From positions 310,001-374,000 of the forward strand of contig MKTL01000001.1 in the NCBI GenBank assembly GCA_001897605.1: DNA of 64,000 nucleotides, given 5' to 3'. The translations under genes were made by a program, and so were the position numbers. The number at the start of each line of letters is the position of its first letter. The first letter of the stretch is position 1. Positions 57,674 through 64,000 of this stretch are shown here, in pieces. The notes beneath the pieces were generated by a model. It searched no databases. It was not told the DNA's origin and saw only the letters and a list, made by a program, of their open reading frames with translations. Source of the stretch: Clostridiales bacterium 38-18 (GTDB lineage Bacteria > Bacillota > Clostridia > Peptostreptococcales > Acidaminobacteraceae).

Positions 57674-59287
57674 ATGAATCTCGAACAGCTCAGATTGAAA
57701 ATCGAAGGTTACTATGAAAATTCAGATGAAATTCATAATATTTTCGAGGAATTAGAAGCGACCTATCAACAGCTGATTGCCATGAACGAGCAACTGGATC
57801 ACTCAGAGAAAAAATACGCGACCTTAATAAAAAACATGAGCGATATGGTTTGGTTGACTGAGCCAGATGGTACAATCACCTTTATTAATGATGTCGTCGA
57901 AGACCTATTAGGTTTTAAGGCGCAGGAAATGATAGGCAAAGAGCTTAATCAGTTTATGTGTCCACTACATAAGTATAATGTTGGTAGCTGTAAGCAAGTG
58001 GTGATGACCATGTCTAAAATTGAATTTTTGAGACAGGAGATGTGGATGCTGCATAAGGATGGATCCACACGTAAGGTCATAGAAGTAAATACAAAGCATT
58101 TTTTTGATGGTGAAGAGTTAATTGAGATTCAAGGGGTTGGTCGAGATATCACCGATCGTATTCAAATACAGCGAAAGATTAATCACAAAAACAAGCAGTT
58201 AAAGCTAGTCGATGAGATCAGTCGCTCTATGAACAGTAAATTGATAGTAAGTGACCTAAATGGATTGATGGACGATGTTTGTAAAGGAATTGTTTCAACG
58301 ATGAATATTCCTTTTTGTAGTCTAAGGATACTTGAAAATGGTCAACTATCTTTAAAGGGGGTTTCAGGAAAATTTCGTGAACGAATAAGCCCTCAGCCAC
58401 TTCTGTTGGATGATCCAGTAATCAGTAAGATTCTTAACAATAATCAGCCAGTTATACTCAGTCAAATGGATATAGGTGAAGCACAGGCATCTGTTAAGCA
58501 AGTGTTTGAAGAAAGTACAATAAAAGAAGTGCTAATGCTCCCGCTAAAATCAAATGACGAGCCTGTAGGGTTACTCTCAATTGGTCATGAGGATACCTAT
58601 GACTTTGATTCTATTGCTGTGTTTACCACTTTAGCTAATAACATTTCAAATGCAGTTGAGAAATCCCGTCTTCATTTAAACCTAAAGTCCTTTTACTTTG
58701 ATCTAGTTCTGACCTTAGTAGCTGCTATTGAAGTTAAGGATACCTATACTCAGGGGCATTCAGTTAGAGTCTCAAACTATGCAGTCGAAATTGGAAAACA
58801 CTTAGGCTTAGCATCAGATACTATCGATGAGCTTAGAATTGCAGGCATTCTACATGATGTTGGGAAACTTGGTGTTAGCGATTTGATTTTATCTAAGCCT
58901 GGTTTGTTGACGGAAGAGGAGTTTGAACAAATAAAAACGCATCCACAGGTTGGTCTTAAGATTTTGGGCAATGTTAATCTGACTGAAGACATAAAATCTG
59001 CAATTCTTTATCATCATTTAAGATACGATCTGAAAGGATATCCAAGATGTGATGATATGAAGTCTTTACCACTTTTTGCAAGGATAGTGGGTGTAGCGGA
59101 TGCATTAGATGCAATGACTTCACATAGATCCTATAAGGCTTTGATGACCTTTGATGAAGTCCATAACGAGCTGATGCGATGCTCGGGGAGTCAGTTCTGC
59201 CCAGAAGTGGTTAGGGCAACCATGGACCTTTTGAACAGTGGAAAGATTAAGCCATTAAGTGAGCTAGCAAGTAAATCACAAAACTAA
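57674..59287 (+). CDS. Soluble PAS-GAF-HD-GYP protein
   Basis: 537 residues, no membrane helix. A short coiled coil, a PAS domain (about 45-165: NMSDMVWLTEPDGTITFINDVVEDLLGF), a GAF domain (about 190-335) and HD-GYP (about 340-530). The HD pair is at 394-395 in ILHDVGKLGVSD; the GYP motif appears as YHHLRYDLKGYPRC, with Leu-Arg in place of the usual Glu-Lys and no Gly before GYP; metal ligands look retained, but turnover should be tested. Start: TTGGAGGCATT before ATG. Monocistronic. It may sense a small ligand inside the cell. Confidence 0.92.
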   Translation: MNLEQLRLKIEGYYENSDEIHNIFEELEATYQQLIAMNEQLDHSEKKYATLIKNMSDMVWLTEPDGTITFINDVVEDLLGFKAQEMIGKELNQFMCPLHKYNVGSCKQVVMTMSKIEFLRQEMWMLHKDGSTRKVIEVNTKHFFDGEELIEIQGVGRDITDRIQIQRKINHKNKQLKLVDEISRSMNSKLIVSDLNGLMDDVCKGIVSTMNIPFCSLRILENGQLSLKGVSGKFRERISPQPLLLDDPVISKILNNNQPVILSQMDIGEAQASVKQVFEESTIKEVLMLPLKSNDEPVGLLSIGHEDTYDFDSIAVFTTLANNISNAVEKSRLHLNLKSFYFDLVLTLVAAIEVKDTYTQGHSVRVSNYAVEIGKHLGLASDTIDELRIAGILHDVGKLGVSDLILSKPGLLTEEEFEQIKTHPQVGLKILGNVNLTEDIKSAILYHHLRYDLKGYPRCDDMKSLPLFARIVGVADALDAMTSHRSYKALMTFDEVHNELMRCSGSQFCPEVVRATMDLLNSGKIKPLSELASKSQN

Positions 59288-59352
59288 ATAATTGAGTATA
59301 GAGTCACCTTTAAATTTTTAAGAAAACTTTATAATAGGTTTTTGTTATCGCG

Positions 59353-59381
59353 TTGACAATTGATAACGATTATGATAATCT
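59353..59381 (+). promoter_or_regulatory. feoA promoter with overlapping Fur box
   Basis: TTGACA (59353-59358), 17-base spacer, TAATCT (59376-59381). The Fur-like sequence GATAACGATTATGATAATC (59362-59380) covers the spacer and -10 box, so iron-loaded Fur would block it. Confidence 0.78.
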
Positions 59382-59491
59382 TTATCAATAAGAGGGTCAA
59401 TTTGTGCTATTTTACACTATTGTCACTCAGCAACGATATGGCAAAATTTGAAGACAAGGGTCTGAAAATTGTTTATAAAGTAGGTGATTAT

Positions 59492-59707
59492 ATGTTATTA
59501 TCAAAAGCAAAAATTGGTCAAAAAGGTGAAATTATCAAAGTTGAGGGAAAAGAGAAAACTAAAAAGTTTTTATTTAGCCTTGGATGTAGCGAAGGCGAAG
59601 AAATTACTTTGATTTCTATACTGGCTGGCAATTATGTCGTCAACATCAAGGATAGCAGATTTGCAATTGATGAAGCGATGGCAAAAGCGATTGTTTTAGC
59701 AGATTAA
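59492..59707 (+). CDS. feoA: FeoA-type iron transport protein
   Basis: 71 residues from ATG 59492 (TAGGTGATTAT upstream); the frame from 59360 runs through the promoter. SH3-like FeoA fold: LSKAKIGQKGEIIKVEGKEKTKKFLFSLGCSEGEEITLIS...VVNIKDSRFAIDEAMAKAIVL. A cytosolic partner that stimulates FeoB. The leader from about 59388 is 100 bases. Confidence 0.93.
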   Translation: MLLSKAKIGQKGEIIKVEGKEKTKKFLFSLGCSEGEEITLISILAGNYVVNIKDSRFAIDEAMAKAIVLAD

Positions 59708-59710
59708 CAC

Positions 59711-59732
59711 TTATACCGCAGAAGCGGTATAA
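59711..59732 (+). other. Hairpin between feoA and feoB
   Basis: TTATACCGC / GCGGTATAA perfect stem with an AGAA loop; the following bases are A-rich rather than T-rich, so it is an mRNA hairpin rather than a strong terminator. Confidence 0.6.
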
Positions 59733-59743
59733 AAAACGCCCTT

Positions 59744-59766
59744 CCAATGATAATGATTATCATTGG
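59744..59766. promoter_or_regulatory. Perfect Fur box upstream of feoB
   Basis: The core TGATAATGATTATCA (59748-59762) is the 7-1-7 Fur consensus with no mismatch, within a perfect 11-1-11 inverted repeat, 78 bases before the feoB ATG. A weak promoter TTGGGA (59789)-17-TATTTT (59812) follows. Confidence 0.88.
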
Positions 59767-59843
59767 CAATAAACCACAAAAAGTAGACTTGGGAATCATA
59801 ACTAGATTCGCTATTTTAAAAAAAGTTATTAGGGGGTCCACAA

Positions 59844-61790
59844 ATGAGAATAGCCTTAGCAGGTAATCCAAATTCAGGTAAAACAACCTTGTTTAATGCG
59901 ATTACCGGTAAGACGGAATATGTAGGTAACTGGGCAGGCGTTACCGTTGAAAAAAAAGAAGCCGCTCTTAAAAGTAAGTTTTGTGCTGGTGAAAAAGATG
60001 TAAGAATTGTCGATCTTCCTGGTGCCTATTCGATATCACCCTTTACTGGTGAAGAGGCAATTACTAGAGATTTTGTTCTTAGCGAAAACCCAGATGTAAT
60101 TATCAATATCGTCGATGGTGCAAATTTTGAAAGAAGCTTATTTTTTACAACACAGCTATTAGAATTAAATATACCTGTTGTCATCGCTGTTAATAAGTCA
60201 GATGTACTTAAGAAAAGAGGCAACAGTATTGATTTCGATAAGCTCAGCAAGGCATTAAATTGTAAAGTGGTTCCAACCACAGCCAATTTTGGTAAAGGTC
60301 TATCTGATTTAATGCACGCTGCAATACAAATGGGTAAAAGCAACAAGGGACAAAAGGCACCATTTGGACTTGAGAATGAAGCTATCAGCGACATTGAAAG
60401 ACGCAAATTCATCTCAGAAATGCTCGTGACAACTTTGGATAAAAAACACGATATGAGTAAGGTATCGATTTCGGATAGAGTGGATCGGATTGTCGCACAT
60501 AAATACCTTGGACTTCCAATCTTCTTTTTAGTAATGTGGGCAGTTTACGCCTTTTCTATTGAAGGTCTTGGCGGCTGGGTATCAGGCTTTTTTAATGACA
60601 CTTTATTCGGTGGAATCATTCCAAATGCAGCAAATAGCTTCTTCGAAAGCGTCAACTTAAATCCGCTTCTTCAAGCACTAATTGTCGATGGTGCAATCGG
60701 GGGTGTTGGTGCAGTTATCGGATTCTTACCTCTGATTATGGTTTTGTTCTTCTGCTTAGCTCTTTTAGAAGACAGTGGTTATATGTCTAGGGTAGCAGTA
60801 TTGATGGATCGCTATTTTAAAAAAATTGGTCTTTCGGGAAAATCGATTATTCCAATGATAGTAGGTTCAGGCTGCGCTATACCAGGTGTTATGGCAACGA
60901 GAACCATTGAAGATGATAATGAGAGAAGAATAACGACCATTTTGACACCTTTTGTACCTTGTGGTGCCAAGCTACCTATCATTACCTTATTCTCGATGGT
61001 ATTCTTCCCTGAGTCAAGCTGGGTTGGACCAAGTGTTTACGCTTTAGCGTTCGTTTTGATTATTTTAGGTGGCTTAGTTCTCAAGAAAATGTTTGTATGG
61101 GAGAGCCAATCTTCATTTATATTAGAATTACCAGAGTATAAAATACCAAGTCTAAAGCATGCGGTCATCCAAATGTTTGATAAAGCAAAGGGATTTATTA
61201 TTAAAGCCTCTACTATTATTCTTGTTATGAATACACTCGTCTGGTTTATGCAAGCCTATGGCTTTAATTTACAGCCAGTTGATGATCAAGGTGCTAGTAT
61301 TTTAGCTGGTTTAGGAGGTATCATTTCTCCAATTCTAATTCCACTAGGATTTGTGGGCTGGCAATTGGCTGCTGCTTCTATAACAGGCTTTATCGCTAAA
61401 GAAAATGTCGTTGCTACCTTTGCAATCCTGTTAATGGCTGCATCTGAAGATGCACTACACTTACCAGGAGGTGTTTTATCACAATTTTTCACGCCAGTTA
61501 CTGCTTACGCATTTTTAGCATTTAACTTGTTTACACCACCTTGCTTTGCTGCAATTGGTGCCATGAGAAGTGAAATGGGCGATAAGAAATGGTTGTTTAG
61601 AGGTCTGGCATTCCAGTTGAGTGTAGGCTACTTAGTAGCATTGATCATTACCCAAATTGGCACACCGTTGATCTATGGACATCTCGCAGATAGCTTTGTA
61701 CCTGCCATGATTATCTTAGCTGCATATACGGTACTGATTTTGACATTATTTAAAAGAGCCGATCGTAAAAGAGAATTAATAGGAGCGTGA
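59844..61790 (+). CDS. feoB: Ferrous iron transporter FeoB
   Basis: 648 residues. N-terminal G domain: G1 GNPNSGKTTLFN (7-18), EYVGNWAGVTVEKKE (G2 region), G3 DLPGAYSISPFTGEEA, G4 NKSD; a GDI-like linker; then the membrane core with two Gate regions (MIVGSGCAIPGVMATRTIEDDNERRITTILTPFVPCGAKLPIITLF and ITGFIAKENVVATFAILL). Imports Fe2+. It is preceded by feoA and by two Fur boxes and followed by a small Cys-rich gene. Start: AGGGGGTCCACAA before ATG. Confidence 0.97.
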   Translation: MRIALAGNPNSGKTTLFNAITGKTEYVGNWAGVTVEKKEAALKSKFCAGEKDVRIVDLPGAYSISPFTGEEAITRDFVLSENPDVIINIVDGANFERSLFFTTQLLELNIPVVIAVNKSDVLKKRGNSIDFDKLSKALNCKVVPTTANFGKGLSDLMHAAIQMGKSNKGQKAPFGLENEAISDIERRKFISEMLVTTLDKKHDMSKVSISDRVDRIVAHKYLGLPIFFLVMWAVYAFSIEGLGGWVSGFFNDTLFGGIIPNAANSFFESVNLNPLLQALIVDGAIGGVGAVIGFLPLIMVLFFCLALLEDSGYMSRVAVLMDRYFKKIGLSGKSIIPMIVGSGCAIPGVMATRTIEDDNERRITTILTPFVPCGAKLPIITLFSMVFFPESSWVGPSVYALAFVLIILGGLVLKKMFVWESQSSFILELPEYKIPSLKHAVIQMFDKAKGFIIKASTIILVMNTLVWFMQAYGFNLQPVDDQGASILAGLGGIISPILIPLGFVGWQLAAASITGFIAKENVVATFAILLMAASEDALHLPGGVLSQFFTPVTAYAFLAFNLFTPPCFAAIGAMRSEMGDKKWLFRGLAFQLSVGYLVALIITQIGTPLIYGHLADSFVPAMIILAAYTVLILTLFKRADRKRELIGA

Positions 61791-61795
61791 TCAAT

Positions 61796-61945
61796 ATGTT
61801 TGCAACGGTCGTAATTGGTATTCTATTTGCAACCATTATATTTTTCGCAGCAAAAAAATCCTTTTCAGATATGAAAAAGGGAAAATGTAGTGGCTGTACA
61901 AGCTGCACAAATAGTAAATCATGTAACATAACACAAATTAAATAA
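61796..61945 (+). CDS. FeoB-associated Cys-rich membrane protein
   Basis: 49 residues. One membrane helix (about 3-19, ATVVIGILFATIIFFAA) followed by a basic segment and a cysteine cluster C-x2-C-x2-C-x5-C (CSGCTSCTNSKSC). This is the FeoB-associated Cys-rich protein layout, thought to take part in iron handling in place of FeoC. Start: AGGAGCGTGATCAAT before ATG, six bases after the feoB stop, so co-translated. Confidence 0.9.
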   Translation: MFATVVIGILFATIIFFAAKKSFSDMKKGKCSGCTSCTNSKSCNITQIK

Positions 61946-61951
61946 TCAGAT

Positions 61952-61989
61952 AGCGTCTATTTAATACGAGTTAGATAGACGCTTTTTTG
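61952..61989 (+). terminator. Terminator of the feo operon
   Basis: AGCGTCTAT / ATAGACGCT stem, 14-base loop, TTTTTTG. The rest of the 61990-62134 gap shows nothing I can name. Confidence 0.88.
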
Positions 61990-62134
61990 TTTGCCTCAAT
62001 CGAGGTTATGTAACTTCTGAATGGGTGATGCTTGAAGATTTTGTTTATAAGTTGATTTGAGAAGCAACTTAATCTACTATAGAGTTAGTGATAAGCAATT
62101 TTAGGGTGAATAAATAAATTATTTAGGGGCAGCT

Positions 62135-62695
62135 ATGATACGACAGTTGACAGATTTCATACATTTTATTTGGAGTGGCTACATTTTTGATGGCATGCGG
62201 GTACTTGATGCCACTGTGGGAAACGGACAGGATGCTGAGTTTCTATGTAAAAATATCGGAGAAAAAGGTAGCTTCGACGGCATAGACATACAGAGTATTG
62301 CCATAGATAAAACGAGAGTAAGACTAATTGAGGCTGGTTTATCAAATTTCACTTTAATTTGTAAAGATCACAGCGAGATTAATTACTTATATGCATCTGA
62401 TACCTTTGATATGATTGTGTATAATTTAGGCTATTTACCTTCTGAAGCTAAAGCGATTACCACGACGGTTCAAAAGACAGAGAAAAGCTTAAATTCAGCG
62501 CTACAGCTAATTAGGGTTGATGGGGTGATCAGTGTGACGGTTTATCCTGGTCATGAAGAAGGGCGAGTTGAATCCGATTGGATTCAGAAATGGTCACAGA
62601 ATCTCAATCCCAAAGTATTTCATGTTATGAAACTGTCTTATTTGAATCAAAGTGAGAGCTCTCCATATTTGCTACTGATAGAGAGAAAAAAATAA
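62135..62695 (+). CDS. mnmM: Class I SAM methyltransferase, MnmM/YtqB type
   Basis: 186 residues. SAM site VLDATVGNGQDAEFL (about 23-37) with GIDIQSIAIDKT, then DMIVYNLGYLPSEAKAITT and ISVTVYPGHEEG, the particular blocks of the YtqB group shown to methylate the 5-aminomethyl-2-thiouridine at position 34 of certain tRNAs. Start: TTAGGGGCAGCT before ATG. Free-standing gene with a strong terminator. Confidence 0.88.
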   Translation: MIRQLTDFIHFIWSGYIFDGMRVLDATVGNGQDAEFLCKNIGEKGSFDGIDIQSIAIDKTRVRLIEAGLSNFTLICKDHSEINYLYASDTFDMIVYNLGYLPSEAKAITTTVQKTEKSLNSALQLIRVDGVISVTVYPGHEEGRVESDWIQKWSQNLNPKVFHVMKLSYLNQSESSPYLLLIERKK

Positions 62696-62723
62696 AAGCA
62701 TCGGCACTTAGTGTCGATGCTTT
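62695..62723. terminator. Bidirectional terminator
   Basis: AAAGCATCGGCAC / GTGTCGATGCTTT stem (one G-U pair) with a TTA loop between convergent genes. Confidence 0.85.
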
Positions 62724-62727
62724 AAAA

Positions 62728-63255
62728 TTATTGATTTTCTTTCCAATCTTCAATTTTTTCTTGAATGAGCTCTGATGCTTCCTCTACCGCTTCAGCACCT
62801 TCTCCAAAGACTTCGGCACCTTCTATAGCAGCATTGGCAACCTCTTCCTTGGCTTCATCAAGTAGATCGTCAGCTTTTTCTTTAAATTCAATCTTCTTTT
62901 CTGCGAAGTCTGCCTTTTTGTCCTTTATGGTTTTCTTGAAATCTGCACTTACTTTACCTACCGTTGAAACTGCTCTGTCCTTAAACAGTAAGCCCTTTTC
63001 CTTAGCAGTATTTGCAGCCTTCTCAGTTTTATATGCAACCTTCTGAGCGTTGCCCTTTACGAATTCAGCACCATTTTCAAAAGTATCAGATACATCTTTT
63101 CTTAGCTCTTTTCCAGATTTAGGGGCAGTGAACAAAGTAACTACTGAAGAAACGACACTACCGATAATAAGGGCAGCACCGACTTTTTTCATGGTTTCAA
63201 TCTTTTGTCTTTTTAGCTCTGCTTCACGTTTTTCACGTAACTTTTTCATTAACAT
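62728..63255 (-). CDS. YtxH-like general stress or envelope protein
   Basis: 175 residues from ATG 63255 (AGAAGGGAGAACATAAA upstream). A basic start is followed by a helix (about 24-45, VGAALIIGSVVSSVVTLFTAPKSGKELR), the YtxH domain signature, and a long Lys/Glu/Ala-rich region predicted to be coiled coil. Such proteins are linked to stress in Bacillus, but the biochemical role is not known. Confidence 0.82.
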   Translation of the reverse strand: MLMKKLREKREAELKRQKIETMKKVGAALIIGSVVSSVVTLFTAPKSGKELRKDVSDTFENGAEFVKGNAQKVAYKTEKAANTAKEKGLLFKDRAVSTVGKVSADFKKTIKDKKADFAEKKIEFKEKADDLLDEAKEEVANAAIEGAEVFGEGAEAVEEASELIQEKIEDWKENQ

Positions 63256-63419
63256 TTTATGTTCTCCCTTCTTTATTATGTTGATATCATTATACCCCAA
63301 TTATTAAGCTCTAACACGCTTTTAATGATATTTTAACTATACTTGCGACCTGAATTAATGGTAAAATTTCATTAGAAAGGCTACATAACGTAGCTTGTAT
63401 AAAATTAAAGGTGACGATT

Positions 63420-64000
63420 ATGAAAAAGCTAAATGTCGGTATTTTTAATGATTCATTTCCACCAATCCTTGATGGTGTTGCAAATGCAACGGTGAATTAT
63501 GCAAGATCGATACAAAAAATATATGGTAGAGCAGTTGTGGCAACCCCTTGGTATCCAAAGGTAAAGGATGATTATCCATTTAGGGTGATTCGATATTCAA
63601 GTACAAATGTAAGTAAGAGACTAGGCTATCGGATGGGTAATCCGTTTAATCCGCTACTAATTAAGAAGCTTGAAAATGAGAGCCTGGATATTATACACAT
63701 CCATAGTCCTTTTACTTCGGCGCTTCTTGCAAGGGTGTTAAGAAGATACACCGGAGCACCAATTGTATTTACGTATCATACAAAATTTGACGTGGATATA
63801 GAAAAGCGTATTGCCTTTAATCCGCTTAGAAAGGTTTCTATCAAATTTCTAATGAGCAATATTAACGCTTGTGATGAGGTTTGGGTCGTCTCAGAGGGCG
63901 CTGGTGAGAATTTGGTCCAATTGGGCTATGAAGGTGAATTTCAGGTGATGGAAAATGGTACTGATTTCGAGAAGGGAATCGGTTCAGAAGAAAGCCTTCG
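63420..64000 (+). CDS. Family-4 glycosyltransferase, N-terminal part (cut by window end)
   Basis: The frame opens at ATG 63420 (AAAGGTGACGATT upstream) and runs to the window end, 193 codons. The N-terminal Rossmann half of a GT4 enzyme: VGIFNDSFPPILDGVANATVNYARSI, IIHIHSPFTSALLARVLRR, VFTYHTKFDVDIEKRI and DEVWVVSEGAGENL. The style is that of lipid or exopolysaccharide glycosyltransferases, such as diglucosyl diacylglycerol synthases. The nucleotide-sugar half lies beyond the window. Confidence 0.88.
   Translation, partial: MKKLNVGIFNDSFPPILDGVANATVNYARSIQKIYGRAVVATPWYPKVKDDYPFRVIRYSSTNVSKRLGYRMGNPFNPLLIKKLENESLDIIHIHSPFTSALLARVLRRYTGAPIVFTYHTKFDVDIEKRIAFNPLRKVSIKFLMSNINACDEVWVVSEGAGENLVQLGYEGEFQVMENGTDFEKGIGSEESL

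Noticed and set aside
59360-59491. Longer FeoA start at 59360
   Set aside because: This region is the promoter and Fur box; FeoA homology begins at the ATG at 59492.

Overview
The window comes from an AT-rich, low-GC Gram-positive anaerobe of the class Clostridia, and a Fusibacter- or Acidaminobacter-like relative is my guess. The evidence is the strong AGGAGG ribosome sites, a T-box leader, a Bce-type peptide-resistance module, an EFR1-type flavodoxin/ferredoxin, an AGCS symporter, TRAP transport and several HD-GYP proteins. I found no rRNA, tRNA, CRISPR array, insertion sequence or prophage. It reads as ordinary chromosome with many small, well-delimited transcription units.

Layout. 1-3.3 kb (minus): a redox operon of a ferric-reductase-like membrane flavocytochrome (split by an in-frame TAA), a secreted protein with two cytochrome b5-like domains and an Asp/His-rich tail, and a two-component pair. 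3.4-8.9 kb: GNAT, Na+/alanine symporter, flavodoxin, a membrane HD-GYP protein and a tiny secreted peptide. 8.9-19.5 kb: zincin, glycerate kinase, nitroreductase with an attenuator-like leader, J-domain protein, T-box-controlled tryptophan transporter, PAS-GAF protein, cell-wall transglycosylase, M14 carboxypeptidase, tandem GNAT and two small proteins. 19.6-24.3 kb: diguanylate cyclase, flotillin/NfeD and a beta-propeller protein. 24.4-29.3 kb: N-acetylmuramate recycling (PTS EIIBC, MurQ, MurR), EFR1 protein and Tag glycosylase. 29.4-34.3 kb: a kinase/HD-GYP regulator pair, ROK glucokinase and an anchored hypothetical protein. 34.3-38.8 kb (minus): a complete Bce-like ABC transporter plus two-component system with its operator.

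39.0-45.7 kb is the most interesting block. An IclR regulator precedes a TRAP transporter, a DapA/NanA-type aldolase, a FucU/RbsD mutarotase, an arabinose-5-phosphate isomerase lacking CBS domains and a ribokinase-family kinase. Together these spell out a route for 3-deoxy-D-manno-octulosonate (KDO) or a close relative: uptake, cleavage to pyruvate and D-arabinose, ring conversion, phosphorylation to D-arabinose 5-phosphate, and isomerisation to ribulose 5-phosphate. This is inference from gene content, but every step is filled.

45.8-64 kb: Nudix-like protein, TetR/MFS efflux pair with two matching operators, GH3 glycosidase, SLH-protease-MORN surface protein, TetR, PadR/HAAS pair, hisS flanked by two YgjP-type metallopeptidases, a PAS-GAF-HD-GYP protein, Fur-controlled feoAB with a small Cys-rich partner, MnmM-like methyltransferase, YtxH protein, and the start of a family-4 glycosyltransferase cut by the window edge.

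Cyclic-di-GMP signalling is a theme: one GGDEF and three HD-GYP proteins, with no EAL domain seen.
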